This document shows, in pieces, positions 53,321 through 61,747 of a stretch of 64,000 bases of DNA; the first letter of the stretch is position 1; the number at the start of each line of letters is the position of its first letter. Where the stretch lies: positions 1 to 64,000 of the forward strand of contig NZ_KZ672953.1 in NCBI RefSeq assembly GCF_002954775.1, written 5' to 3'. The translations under genes and the position numbers were made by a program. The DNA comes from Streptomyces geranii. Lineage in GTDB: Bacteria; Actinomycetota; Actinomycetes; Streptomycetales; Streptomycetaceae. Below the pieces are notes generated by a model, which saw nothing but the letters and a program-made list of their open reading frames with translations, made no database searches and was not told where the DNA came from.

Positions 53321-54415
53321 GTGTCCTCCGCAGTCTCCGACCGCCTTCCCGCCTTCCCCTGGGACAAGCTGGAGCCGTACAAGAAGACGGCCGCCGCGCA
53401 CCCGGACGGCATCGTCGACCTGTCGGTCGGCACGCCGGTCGACCCGGTCCCCGAGCTGATCCAGAAAGCGCTGGTCGCGGCGGCCGACTCACCGGGCTAC
53501 CCGACCGTCTGGGGCACGCCCGAACTGCGCGACGCGCTCACCGCCTGGGTCGAACGCCGCCTCGGCGCCCGGGACATCACCCACCGCCACGTCCTGCCGA
53601 TCGTCGGCTCCAAGGAACTGGTCGCCTGGCTCCCCACCCAGCTGGGCCTCGGCCCCGGCGACAGGGTCGCCTACCCGCGCCTGGCCTACCCGACGTACGA
53701 GGTCGGCGCCCGCCTGGCCCGCGCCGAGTACGAGGTCTACGACGACCCGACGGAGCTGGACCCGACCAACCTCAAGCTGCTCTGGCTCAACTCGCCCTCG
53801 AACCCCACGGGCCGGGTACTGACCAAGGACGAGCTGACCCGGGCGGTCGCCTGGGCCCGAGAGCACGGCGTGCTGGTCTTCTCCGACGAGTGCTACCTGG
53901 AGCTGGGCTGGGAGGCCGACCCGGTCTCGGTCCTTCACCCGGACGTGTGCGGCGGCTCGTACGAGGGGATCGTGGCCGTCCACTCCCTCTCCAAGCGCTC
54001 CAACCTCGCGGGCTACCGGGCGGCCTTCCTGGCCGGTGACCCGGCCGTCCTCGGCCCGCTCCTGGAGATCCGCAAGCACGGCGGCATGATGACCTCGGCG
54101 CCCACCCAGGCGGCCGTCGTGGCCGCCCTCGGCGACGACACCCACGTGCGCGAACAGCGCGAGCGGTACGTGGCCCGTCGTACGGCCCTGCGCGAGGCCC
54201 TGGTCCGCCACGGCTTCCGCATCGAGCACAGCGAGGCCAGCCTCTACCTGTGGGCGACCCGCGAGGAGTCCTGCTGGGACACCGTCGCCCACCTCGCCGA
54301 CCTGGGCATCCTGGTCGCGCCGGGCGACTTCTACGGCACGGCGGGCGAGACCTTCGTCCGCGTGGCCCTCACGGCGACGGACGAGCGGGTGGCGGCGGCG
54401 GTCGCCCGCCTGTAG
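53321..54415 (+). CDS. dapC: Succinyldiaminopimelate transaminase
   Basis: This 364-residue PLP enzyme converts N-succinyl-2-amino-6-ketopimelate to N-succinyl-diaminopimelate in the lysine/peptidoglycan pathway. Class I/II aminotransferase motifs are present: NSPSNPTG, the Asp in FSDECYLELGW, the PLP lysine in VHSLSKRSNLAGYRAAF and the substrate Arg in FVRVALTA. The GTG at 53321 lies downstream of GAAAGTGAG and matches the family N-terminus; the longer frame overlaps the ferredoxin. dapE lies 1.7 kb downstream, giving two steps of one pathway. Confidence 0.92.
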   Translation: MSSAVSDRLPAFPWDKLEPYKKTAAAHPDGIVDLSVGTPVDPVPELIQKALVAAADSPGYPTVWGTPELRDALTAWVERRLGARDITHRHVLPIVGSKELVAWLPTQLGLGPGDRVAYPRLAYPTYEVGARLARAEYEVYDDPTELDPTNLKLLWLNSPSNPTGRVLTKDELTRAVAWAREHGVLVFSDECYLELGWEADPVSVLHPDVCGGSYEGIVAVHSLSKRSNLAGYRAAFLAGDPAVLGPLLEIRKHGGMMTSAPTQAAVVAALGDDTHVREQRERYVARRTALREALVRHGFRIEHSEASLYLWATREESCWDTVAHLADLGILVAPGDFYGTAGETFVRVALTATDERVAAAVARL

Positions 54416-54462
54416 CCGACTTCGGCGGCAGCGGTCGTACGACAGATACGCGAGATACGACA

Positions 54463-54493
54463 GAGGGGCCCGGGGAAGATCCCCGGGCCCCTC
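54463..54493. terminator. Terminator between dapC and the secreted-protein gene
   Basis: Perfect 13-bp arms (54463-54475 with 54481-54493, GAGGGGCCCGGGG) enclose AAGAT between convergent genes ending at 54415 and 54520. Confidence 0.85.
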
Positions 54494-54519
54494 CGCCATC
54501 ACCTGGTCCCGCGGTCGGG

Positions 54520-54807
54520 TCAGCCCAGCGGCAGGCCCTGCAGGGGCAGCTGACCGGCGCCCGGCAGGCCCTTCGTCGGCAGCGCGTCCGTCGGGAGGCC
54601 GCCCTTCGTCGCGGTCTCCGTGGTGCTGCCGAGGAGGTCACCGGCGCCGCCGGCCGCGTCCAGGGCGGTCAGGGCGCCCAGGTTGGGGGTGGCCGGCAGG
54701 GCGGCGGGGGCCGCGCTGGCGGAGCCGGCCGCACCGACCCCGGCTGCCGCTCCCGCTGCGACGAGCAGCGCGGCACGGGCGATCCGGCGGGTCAGGGGGA
54801 GGGACAT
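54520..54807 (-). CDS. Small secreted protein
   Basis: This 95-residue protein has an Arg-rich start and Sec signal (LTRRIARAALLVAAGAAAGVGAAGSASA), with a likely cut after ASA near residue 32. The mature part of about 60 residues is rich in Ala, Gly, Leu and Pro, with repeated GLPLG/GLPG/GLPT units and no domain. It lacks cysteines. AGGAGC precedes the ATG. Similar secreted peptides occur in other Streptomyces. Function is unknown. Confidence 0.7.
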   Translation of the reverse strand: MSLPLTRRIARAALLVAAGAAAGVGAAGSASAAPAALPATPNLGALTALDAAGGAGDLLGSTTETATKGGLPTDALPTKGLPGAGQLPLQGLPLG

Positions 54808-55126
54808 GATGCTCCTGAGTTTCGGTTGACTGTTGATCGTCCGGACTCGGACGCAGTGAATACCGCTCCAGGACCCCTGAAGGTTGCGGCGCACGAATGC
54901 AAAGAGTTGGCAATGTGTCGCATAATCGCCTGCGGATAAAAGCGGGCAAAGGTCACCCGGTCCGAAAGTCGGGTGAATCCTTGCGACGCGTTGCGGCCCT
55001 TTGTCCGCAAGGGTTCTGCCGGACAGTGGGCGGATCTCGGAGGCACTCGGCGAAAACCCGCGCAGACTCCCGCCGGGACCCGGCAGGAGTAACCCTTACG
55101 AGCGACGTCCCGTACTCCTGCCCGTA
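54808..55126. promoter_or_regulatory. Upstream region of the secreted-protein gene
   Basis: This 319-base gap separates two minus-strand genes. Near 54895-54950 it is richer in A and T (GCAAAGAGTTGGCAATGTG, CATAATCGCC), which fits a promoter for the secreted-protein gene. Frames across it have no family match and I regard them as chance. Confidence 0.4.
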
Positions 55127-56089
55127 CTACGGAGTGGTGACGATCCGGACCGCTTCCGCGCTCGCCCGGGTGCCCGTCGGACGCCACTCGCTGTCGGTGT
55201 TGCCGGCCGTCCAGCGGCGGCCCGCGTAGGTGACGTTCTCGATGTGCAGCGCCGAGGCGTTGGCCACGGCCCAGTGCGCGAGCTGCCAGCCGCGCTGCGC
55301 GCGCGTCGTCCCGGCGGCGGTGTCGGTGTCCTCGGGCACCGGGAGCGTGACGGTGGAGGGCGCGGTGGAGGAGGGTGAGGGCGTAGGGGTGTCGGCGGCG
55401 CCCTTGCGGCTCACCTCCGCGCCCGCCACGGCGAGCACGTCGCGGCCGAAGTCCCGTACGAGCGCGGCCCGTACGGCGTCCGGACCGCCGCCGGTCGTGC
55501 TGGCGTCCCGGCGGCCCTCGCAGGTCAGGGTGGCCGCCGCGTGCCCGGTCAGGGCCGCCGCCAGCAGGGTGGCGTCCGGCTCGTGCTTGGCGTACGCCTC
55601 CGGGAAGCCGCTGCGCTGCACGCGCTGGGCGGCCACGGTGAGGGGGAGGGTCTCGTAGTCGGAGACCTTGACGAGATGGTCGTAGAACTCGCCCGCCGAG
55701 TAGGTCGGGTCGAGGATCTCCTTCTCGGTTCCCCAGCCCTGCGAGGGCCGTTGCTGGAACAGGCCCAGTGAATCCCGGTCGCCGTGGGTGATGTTGCGCA
55801 GCCCCGACTCCTGGAGCGCGGTCGCCAGCGCGATGGCGACGGCCCGTTCGGGCAGCCCGCGCGCGGTGCCGACCGCGGTGATCGTCGCCGCGTTGACGGC
55901 CTGCTCGGGGGTGAACTCGTACGAGGGGCCGCGGCCGTCGGCCGAGACGACCTCGCAGGCCGGATCCCCGGTGCCGCCGGTGACGTACTGCACCACGAGA
56001 TAGCCCGCGACGGCGAGCAGCACGAGGAAGGACGCCCCACGACGGAGGAGACGGCCACGACGCTTGTGAGTGGGGGACTGCTCCGGCAT
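55127..56089 (-). CDS. Membrane-anchored lysozyme-fold-like protein
   Basis: This protein of 320 residues has a basic N-terminus and one helix at about 17-37 (RGASFLVLLAVAGYLVVQYV). An external region follows with VAIALATALQESGLRNITHGDRDSLGLFQQRPSQGWGT, the pattern of lytic transglycosylase/lysozyme-like folds, where the Glu of QESGL would be catalytic. DYETLPLTVAAQRVQRSGFPEAYAKHE continues it. A Pro/Ser/Thr linker leads to a small C-terminal unit (WQLAHWAVANASALHIENVTYAGRRWTAGN). Such genes are sometimes misnamed heavy-metal transporters. It is divergent from dapE by 86 bases. Confidence 0.75.
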   Translation of the reverse strand: MPEQSPTHKRRGRLLRRGASFLVLLAVAGYLVVQYVTGGTGDPACEVVSADGRGPSYEFTPEQAVNAATITAVGTARGLPERAVAIALATALQESGLRNITHGDRDSLGLFQQRPSQGWGTEKEILDPTYSAGEFYDHLVKVSDYETLPLTVAAQRVQRSGFPEAYAKHEPDATLLAAALTGHAAATLTCEGRRDASTTGGGPDAVRAALVRDFGRDVLAVAGAEVSRKGAADTPTPSPSSTAPSTVTLPVPEDTDTAAGTTRAQRGWQLAHWAVANASALHIENVTYAGRRWTAGNTDSEWRPTGTRASAEAVRIVTTP

Positions 56090-56175
56090 CCGTACAAGGT
56101 ACTGGAGAGTAGGGTCCGTGACTTCCGAGTCGGGTGAGGAAGGGGGCGAATCGGCGGCGCGTTAGGGTCGTCGGT

Positions 56176-57255
56176 ATGGCCGACACACCGCTTGACCTCA
56201 CCTTGGACGCCGCTCGACTGACCGCGTGGCTCGTCGACTTCCCCTCGGAGAGCGGCGGCGAGAAGCCGCTCGCGGACGCGATCGAGATGGCCCTGCGCGG
56301 CCTGCCGCACCTCGCGGTCGAGCGGTACGGCAACAACGTCGTCGCCCGGACGAACCTGGGCCGCGCGGAACGCGTGATCCTGGCCGGCCACATCGACACG
56401 GTCCCGATCGCGGACAACGTGCCCTCACGGCTGGACGAGGACGGGGTGCTGTGGGGCTGCGGGACCTGCGACATGAAGTCGGGGGTCGCGGTGCAGCTGC
56501 GGATCGCGGCGACGGTCCCGGAGCCGAACAGGGACCTGACGTTCGTCTTCTACGACCAGGAAGAGGTCGCGGCCGAGCTGAACGGGCTCAGGCATGTGGC
56601 CGAGGCCCACCCGGAGTGGCTGGAGGGCGACTTCGCGGTGCTGCTGGAGCCGTCCGACGGCCAGGTGGAGGGCGGCTGCCAGGGCACGCTGCGGGTGCTG
56701 CTGAAGACGGCGGGGGAGCGGGCGCACTCCGCGCGCAGCTGGATGGGCTCCAACGCGATCCACGCGGCGGCCCCGATCCTCGCCAAGCTCGCCTCGTACC
56801 AGCCGCGTTACCCGGTGATCGACGGCCTGGAGTACCGGGAGGGCCTCAACGCGGTCCGGATCGGCGGCGGGGTGGCGGGCAACGTGATCCCCGACGAGTG
56901 CGTGGTGACGGTCAACTTCCGCTACGCGCCGGACCGTTCGGAGGAGGAGGCGCTCGCACACGTGCGGGAGGTCTTCGCGGACTGTGGGGTGACGGAGTTC
57001 GTGGTCGACGACCACAGCGGAGCGGCGCTGCCGGGCCTCTCCCATCCGGCCGCCGCGGCCTTCATCGAGGCGGTGGGCGGCACCCCGCAGCCCAAGTACG
57101 GCTGGACGGACGTGTCGCGCTTCAGCGCGCTCGGCGTCCCGGCGGTCAACTACGGCCCCGGGAACCCGCACTTGGCGCACAAGCGGGACGAACGGGTGGA
57201 AACCGAAAAGATCCTTGCGGGCGAGCAACGGCTGAGGGCCTGGCTGACGTCATGA
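56176..57255 (+). CDS. dapE: Succinyl-diaminopimelate desuccinylase
   Basis: This 359-residue metallopeptidase of the M20 family hydrolyses N-succinyl-LL-diaminopimelate to give LL-diaminopimelate. Metal ligands appear in AGHIDTVP, WGCGTCDMKSG, YDQEEVAAELNG and near the end YGPGNPHLAHKRDE. The dimerisation domain includes ERAHSARSWMGSNAIHAAAP. The ATG at 56176 follows the family N-terminus MADTPLDLTLDAARLT; 14 upstream codons are not used. It pairs with dapC upstream. Confidence 0.94.
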   Translation: MADTPLDLTLDAARLTAWLVDFPSESGGEKPLADAIEMALRGLPHLAVERYGNNVVARTNLGRAERVILAGHIDTVPIADNVPSRLDEDGVLWGCGTCDMKSGVAVQLRIAATVPEPNRDLTFVFYDQEEVAAELNGLRHVAEAHPEWLEGDFAVLLEPSDGQVEGGCQGTLRVLLKTAGERAHSARSWMGSNAIHAAAPILAKLASYQPRYPVIDGLEYREGLNAVRIGGGVAGNVIPDECVVTVNFRYAPDRSEEEALAHVREVFADCGVTEFVVDDHSGAALPGLSHPAAAAFIEAVGGTPQPKYGWTDVSRFSALGVPAVNYGPGNPHLAHKRDERVETEKILAGEQRLRAWLTS

Positions 57256-57360
57256 CCCGACAAGCGCCGCTTTACGGCGGACATGCTCACGTCCCCCGCC
57301 CGTAACCGGCGGAGATCTACGCTGAGGTGGAACCACAGCAAGCGGAGGAAGGGAGCGGCC

Positions 57361-58119
57361 ATGGCTACCGGCAACCCCGAGGGCAGCAAGCAGCCACCTG
57401 AGGAGCAGCGGCTCGGACCGGTGCTGCGCAGGCGCGGGCAGGTCCAGGCGAGCACCACCGACCAGCGTCTCCTCGACGCGGGCGGCCCCTCCGACTGGGT
57501 CCACACGGACCCGTGGAGGGTGCTGCGCATCCAGTCAGAGTTCATCGAGGGCTTCGGCACACTCGCCGAACTCCCGCCCGCGATCAGCGTGTTCGGCTCG
57601 GCGCGGACGCCGCGGGAGTCGCCGGAGTACGAGGCGGGTGTGCGGCTCGGGCGGGGCCTGGTGGAGGCCGGCTTCGCCGTCATCACCGGCGGTGGCCCGG
57701 GGGCGATGGAGGCGGCGAACAAGGGGGCGTGCGAGGCGAAGGGCGTCTCGGTCGGGCTGGGCATCGAGCTGCCCTTCGAGCAGGGGCTGAACCCCTACGT
57801 CGACATCGGCCTGAACTTCCGCTACTTCTTCGTCCGCAAGATGATGTTCGTGAAGTACGCACAGGGTTTCGTGGTCCTGCCCGGGGGCCTGGGCACGCTG
57901 GACGAACTCTTCGAGGCACTGACCCTGGTCCAGACGCAGAAGGTGACGCGGTTCCCGATCGTGCTGTTCGGGAGCGAGTACTGGGGCGGGCTGGTGGACT
58001 GGGTGAAGAACACGCTGATCGCCCAGGGCAAGGCGTCGGAGAAGGACCTGATGCTGTTCCACGTGACGGACGAGGTGGACGAGGCGGTGGCGCTGGTGTC
58101 GAAGGAGGCGGGCCGCTAG
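57361..58119 (+). CDS. LOG-family protein (TIGR00730, Rossmann fold)
   Basis: This 252-residue protein belongs to the family of cytokinin-riboside phosphoribohydrolases. Its motifs are GGGPGAMEAANKGA and PGGLGTLDELFEALTLVQTQK, the latter being the PGGxGTxxE active-site signature. LOG enzymes free a base from a nucleoside 5'-monophosphate; the natural substrate here is uncertain. The ATG at 57361 follows GAGGAAGGGAGCGGCC. It follows dapE by 105 bases, the same order as in mycobacteria. Confidence 0.9.
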   Translation: MATGNPEGSKQPPEEQRLGPVLRRRGQVQASTTDQRLLDAGGPSDWVHTDPWRVLRIQSEFIEGFGTLAELPPAISVFGSARTPRESPEYEAGVRLGRGLVEAGFAVITGGGPGAMEAANKGACEAKGVSVGLGIELPFEQGLNPYVDIGLNFRYFFVRKMMFVKYAQGFVVLPGGLGTLDELFEALTLVQTQKVTRFPIVLFGSEYWGGLVDWVKNTLIAQGKASEKDLMLFHVTDEVDEAVALVSKEAGR

Positions 58120-58143
58120 CGCTGGCCTGAGCGGACGGTTCCT

Positions 58144-58285
58144 CGGGGGCTCCGCCCCCGAACCCCCGTATCGCGCTGGCCGGACGGGCTAACTACTTAG
58201 CCCGTCCGGCGTTTGAGGACAAAGTGGGGGTCTGGGGGCGCAGCCCCCAGGGCTGGGAACGGGTAGGGGCGGCGGGGGCGAAAAA
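58144..58285. repeat. Dispersed intergenic hairpin repeat type A, copy 2, probable terminator
   Basis: Three hairpins are present: 58144-58160, a 12-bp stem at 58179-58210 (GCCGGACGGGCT with its complement around AACTACTT), and 58232-58250. From 58199 to 58285 the sequence is nearly identical to the first repeat at about 84-170. It lies between the convergent LOG and folP2 genes, so it likely stops both. Confidence 0.8.
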
Positions 58286-58288
58286 GCC

Positions 58289-59149
58289 CTACGCCAGCCC
58301 CCTTCGTGCCACCGTCGGCGGGCGGTTGCCCGCGATCGACGTCACCATGTCCAGTACCTGGCGCGTCTCCGCCACCTCGTGGACGCGATACACCCGCGCC
58401 CCCAGCCACATCGACACCGCCGTCGTCGCCAACGTCCCCACCAGGCGCTCCTTCAGCGGTCGATCCAGCGTCTCGCCCACGAAGTCCTTGTTGGACAGGG
58501 AGACCAGCACCGGCCAGCCCGTCTCCACCATCTCCCCCAACCGCCGCGTCGCCTCAAGACTGTGCCGCGTGTTCTTCCCGAAGTCGTGCCCGGGATCGAT
58601 CAGCACCGACTCCCGAGGCACTCCCAGCGCCACCGCCCGCTCCGCCAGTCCGACGGTCACGCGCAAGATGTCGGCCATGACATCCTCGAACGCCACCCGG
58701 TGCGGACGCGTCCGCGGCTCCGCACCGCCCGCGTGCGTGCACACCAGCCCCACCCCGTACCGCCCCGCGACCTCCGCGAGCCCCGGATCGACCCCGCCCC
58801 ACGCGTCGTTCAGCAGATCCGCCCCCGCCTCGCACACGGCCTCGCCGACCTCCGCCCGCCAGGTGTCCACGCTGATGACCACCTCGGGGAACCTGCGCCG
58901 CACCTCCGCCACGAAACCGACCGTCCGCCGTGCCTCCTCCGCCGCCGTCACCTCCTCGCCGGGCCCCGCCTTCACCCCGCCGATGTCGATGATGGCAGCC
59001 CCCTCTGACACCGCCTGCTCCACGCGCGCGAGCGCCGGCTCGTCGCGGAAGGTGGCTCCCTGGTCGTAGAAGGAGTCCGGGGTCCGGTTCACGATCGCCA
59101 TGATCACCGGCTCGTGCGCGTCGAATTCACGCCTGCCCAGTCTGAGCAT
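58289..59149 (-). CDS. folP2: Dihydropteroate-synthase-like protein, FolP2 type
   Basis: This 286-residue TIM-barrel protein has the pterin-binding fold, but key loops match actinobacterial FolP2 and not the folate-pathway FolP1. Loop 1 is IVNRTPDSFYDQGATF where FolP1 has NVTPDSFSDGG. The next is IDIGGVKAGPGE where FolP1 has DVGGESTRPG. Others are SVDTWRAEVGEA, DPGHDFGKNT and LSNKDFVGE. In mycobacteria FolP2 is reported not to replace FolP1. Its reaction is therefore uncertain. It is divergent from the DivIVA-type gene. Confidence 0.85.
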   Translation of the reverse strand: MLRLGRREFDAHEPVIMAIVNRTPDSFYDQGATFRDEPALARVEQAVSEGAAIIDIGGVKAGPGEEVTAAEEARRTVGFVAEVRRRFPEVVISVDTWRAEVGEAVCEAGADLLNDAWGGVDPGLAEVAGRYGVGLVCTHAGGAEPRTRPHRVAFEDVMADILRVTVGLAERAVALGVPRESVLIDPGHDFGKNTRHSLEATRRLGEMVETGWPVLVSLSNKDFVGETLDRPLKERLVGTLATTAVSMWLGARVYRVHEVAETRQVLDMVTSIAGNRPPTVARRGLA

Positions 59150-59255
59150 CGCCTGTGACCCCTCCTAGTACGTTCCGGGTATTCGGCCGCCTGCGACCAT
59201 AACTGCCAGACTCGCATGGCACGATCGGACCCTGCCGCACTGCTCCTGCCTGTTC

Positions 59256-59304
59256 GGCTCAGTCCGCTCCGATCCGCTCCGCTCAGCCCGATCCGCTCCA
59301 TCCG
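59256..59304. repeat. Short imperfect direct repeats upstream of the DivIVA-type gene
   Basis: CGATCCGCTCC occurs twice, with CTCAGTCCG and CTCAGCCCG between, in the divergent region between folP2 and the DivIVA-type gene. Their purpose is unknown. Confidence 0.4.
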
Positions 59305-59325
59305 AAATTCCGTGGGGAACCAGCG

Positions 59326-59676
59326 ATGTTGATGTTCTTGTTCCTGGTCGTCGCGCTCGCCGTCGTGGTCGGCGCGGTGACGCTGGCCGTGGTGGGCGGT
59401 GGCGAGACCGCCGTGCTGCCGGACGCCGCGCCCGAACGGCTCCAGGACCCGCTGCCGCCCGACCGGCCGGTCGACCGCGGCGACGTCGAGTCCCTCCGCT
59501 TCCCGGTCGCCGCCCGCGGCTACCGCATGTCGGACGTCGACGACGCCCTCACCCGCCTCGGCGCCGAACTCGCCGAGCGGGACGCCCGTATCGCCGACCT
59601 GGAGTCCGCCCTGGCCGGCGCCCAGGCCGCGACGCGGACCACCCTGGACAAGCCGGTCCAGGGGAGCGAGCAGTGA
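59326..59676 (+). CDS. Membrane-anchored DivIVA-domain protein
   Basis: This 116-residue protein has an N-terminal helix (LMFLFLVVALAVVVGAVTLAVV), then a short linker and a DivIVA-type motif SLRFPVAARGYRMSDVDDALTRLGAELAERDARIADLESAL with a coiled coil. DivIVA proteins place growth and division sites. A gene of this type follows folP2 in mycobacteria too, where gpgS lies between. Its stop overlaps the next start (GTGA), coupling it to the glycosylase. Confidence 0.85.
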   Translation: MLMFLFLVVALAVVVGAVTLAVVGGGETAVLPDAAPERLQDPLPPDRPVDRGDVESLRFPVAARGYRMSDVDDALTRLGAELAERDARIADLESALAGAQAATRTTLDKPVQGSEQ

Positions 59677-60266
59677 GCGACGACGACAGCGGGGCGGCCG
59701 TCGCCGGGCCCGACGGCGGTCTGCGCTGTCCCTGGGCGCTGTCCACGGAGGACTACGTCAGCTATCACGACGAGGAGTGGGGGCGTCCCGTCCACGGCGA
59801 CGACGCCCTCTTCGAACGGCTCTCCCTGGAGGCCTTCCAGTCCGGCCTCTCCTGGATCACCATCCTGCGCCGCCGGCCGGGCTTCCGTACCGCCTTCGCC
59901 GGCTTCAGGATCGCCTCCGTCGCGGAGTTCACGGACGCCGACCGCGAACGCCTCCTCGCCGACGCCGGCATCATCCGCAACCGCGCGAAGGTCGACGCGA
60001 CGATCGCCAACGCGCGCGTGCTCGTCGATTGGGCCCCGGGGGATCTGGACGAGCTGATCTGGTCGCATGCCCCGGACGCCGCCACCCGTCCGGTCCCCAA
60101 GACCCTGTCGGACGTCCCCGCGGTCACCGACGAGTCGACCGCCCTCTCCAAGGCGCTGAAGAAACGCGGCCTGTGCTTCGTCGGCCCCACGACCGCGTAC
60201 GCCCTGATGCAGGCGTGCGGCCTGGTGGACGACCATCTGGCGGACTGTGTGGCCCGGCAGGGCTGA
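59673..60266 (+). CDS. tag: DNA-3-methyladenine glycosylase I
   Basis: This 197-residue base-excision repair enzyme removes 3-methyladenine. It has the Tag family motifs LRCPWALSTEDYVSYHDEEWGRPVHGDDALFERL, LSWITILRRRPGFRTAFAGF and GLCFVGPTTAYALMQACGLVDDH, including the residues for the zinc-snap and helix-hairpin-helix-like fold. It begins with a GTG overlapping the DivIVA-type stop. A 9-bp hairpin at 60269-60295 lies just after its stop codon. Confidence 0.93.
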   Translation: MSDDDSGAAVAGPDGGLRCPWALSTEDYVSYHDEEWGRPVHGDDALFERLSLEAFQSGLSWITILRRRPGFRTAFAGFRIASVAEFTDADRERLLADAGIIRNRAKVDATIANARVLVDWAPGDLDELIWSHAPDAATRPVPKTLSDVPAVTDESTALSKALKKRGLCFVGPTTAYALMQACGLVDDHLADCVARQG

Positions 60267-60268
60267 CC

Positions 60269-60295
60269 GCCGGTGCCGGTACGCGCGGCACCGGC
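60269..60295. terminator. Short terminator hairpin after tag
   Basis: A 9-bp stem, GCCGGTGCC with GGCACCGGC, encloses GGTACGCGC between convergent genes ending at 60266 and 60314. Confidence 0.6.
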
Positions 60296-60313
60296 ACCCG
60301 CACCCGCGCCCCG

Positions 60314-61117
60314 CTACCGCCCCAGATACTTCGGCTTCTCCTTGTTGACGAACGCCTGCACCGCGATCGCGTGGTCCTCCGACGCGCCCGCCCGTGCCTG
60401 GAGTTCGTCCTCCTTCTCCAGGGTCTCCTCCAGGGTGTGCGAGAAGCCGTACGCCATGGCCTCCTTGAGGGCCGCGTACGCCACCGTCGGGCCGTCCGCC
60501 AGCGCGCGTGCCGTCCTCTCGGCCTCGGCCCGCAGGTCCGCCGCCGGGACGACCCGGTTCGCGATGCCCAGCTCGTACGCCTCCTGCGCCTTGACGCTGC
60601 GCGGGAACAGGAGCAGGTCCGCGGCACGCCCGGGGCCGACCACGCGCGGGAGCGTCCAGGAGACGCCCGAGTCGGCGGTCAGCGCCACGTTCGCGAACGA
60701 GGTGGTGAAGGAGGCCGTGTCCGCGACCACGCGGTAGTCCGCGGCGAGCGCGAAGCCGAAGCCCGCCCCGGCCGCGACGCCGTTCACGCCCGCCACCACC
60801 GGCTTGGGCATGCCCGTCAGAGCCCGCACGATGGGGTTGTAGTGCTCGCGGACCGTGGTCATGGTCTCCCCCGTGCCGGCCGCGCGATCGGCCGCCAGCA
60901 GCCCGATGTGCTCCTTCAGGTCCTGGCCCACACAGAACGCCCGGTCCCCGGCGGCGGTCAGCAGGACCGCCCGTACGGCGCCGTCGCCCGCCGCCTCCTG
61001 GACCGCCTCCCGGAGCGCGACCTTCGCCGCGATGCTCAGCGCGTTCATCGCCTCGGGGCGGTTGAGCGTGATCGTCGCCAGCCCGTCGTGCACCTCGTAG
61101 AGCACGGTGTCGGCCAT
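60314..61117 (-). CDS. Enoyl-CoA hydratase/isomerase family protein
   Basis: This 267-residue crotonase-fold enzyme acts on an acyl-CoA. The oxyanion-hole segments are GDRAFCVGQDLKE and NGVAAGAGFGFALAADYRVV. The catalytic pair typical of hydratases is not complete: position two has TADSGVSWTLPRVVG, so isomerase or other activity is possible. DGLATITLNRPEAMNAL marks the fold start. It is convergent with tag and divergent from the DUF3117 gene. Confidence 0.92.
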   Translation of the reverse strand: MADTVLYEVHDGLATITLNRPEAMNALSIAAKVALREAVQEAAGDGAVRAVLLTAAGDRAFCVGQDLKEHIGLLAADRAAGTGETMTTVREHYNPIVRALTGMPKPVVAGVNGVAAGAGFGFALAADYRVVADTASFTTSFANVALTADSGVSWTLPRVVGPGRAADLLLFPRSVKAQEAYELGIANRVVPAADLRAEAERTARALADGPTVAYAALKEAMAYGFSHTLEETLEKEDELQARAGASEDHAIAVQAFVNKEKPKYLGR

Positions 61118-61493
61118 GGGGGTCCCCTCCGGTGGGTGTCTCGGCTCGGTCGTCGCAGGACAGCATGGACAGCATGGCGGAGATCACGGTCCGGGGAGAG
61201 GGCGGGTCGTGTGACCTGCGTCAAAGAATTCCCGTCCGTTCGCGGCCGGCGCGGGTCGGCGTGAGTCCGCGCGGCGGCGAAGTATCGCAGTCACATCGCC
61301 GAATTGGGTGGTTTTGCTCGCGCGCGTTGCCCAAGCGATGCCGACTGATGTTGGTCATAGGGTCCTGAGATGCGGGATAATGGCTGGGAAGCAATGTGTT
61401 CGATGCCGGTGACGTTCGTCCCATGAGGGGATGGGCGTGCCCTCCTAAGGGGCCGTCGGCGACGATGAGCTGGTTTCAGGAAGGGGAACGAGC
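61118..61493. other. Divergent intergenic region before the DUF3117 gene
   Basis: This 376-base gap between enoyl-CoA hydratase and DUF3117 holds no supported gene. It becomes AT-richer near 61300-61400, where a plus-strand promoter is proposed. The leader of about 100 bases after that promoter is long for a 55-codon gene. Confidence 0.5.
61351..61381 (+). promoter_or_regulatory. Candidate promoter for the DUF3117 gene
   Basis: TTGGTC (61351-61356) and GATAAT (61376-61381) are near-consensus boxes for the main vegetative sigma factor, separated by 19 bases. GATAAT is the best -10 in this region. Confidence 0.45.
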
Positions 61494-61661
61494 ATGGCGG
61501 CCATGAAGCCGCGGACGGGCGATGGCCCGCTCGAGGTGACAAAGGAGGGGCGGGGCATCGTCATGCGCGTTCCGCTCGAAGGCGGCGGTCGACTCGTCGT
61601 CGAGCTGACCCCTGATGAGGCCGACGCGCTGGGCGACGCCCTCAAGAAGGTCGTCGGCTGA
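61494..61661 (+). CDS. DUF3117 small conserved protein
   Basis: This protein has 55 residues: MAAMKPRTGDGPLEVTKEG, then RGIVMRVPLEGGGRLVVELT and PDEADALGDALKKVVG. This short sequence is almost invariant in actinobacteria, including mycobacteria. It has one compact beta-rich domain and no signal or membrane segment. AAGGGGAACGAGC precedes the ATG. Function is unknown; conservation at the same place beside sigE suggests a shared core role. Confidence 0.92.
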   Translation: MAAMKPRTGDGPLEVTKEGRGIVMRVPLEGGGRLVVELTPDEADALGDALKKVVG

Positions 61662-61689
61662 CGCGCGGACGCGTCCATACCCTTTCAGC

Positions 61690-61730
61690 TGCCCCGGCAT
61701 CGTGAACACACGGTGCCGGGGCACTGTTTT
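61690..61730 (+). terminator. DUF3117 terminator
   Basis: TGCCCCGGCATCGTG pairs with CACGGTGCCGGGGCA (61709-61723) with one non-Watson-Crick pair, followed by CTGTTTTGCC. Confidence 0.8.
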
Positions 61731-61747
61731 GCCTCAGTGCTCCGCCG

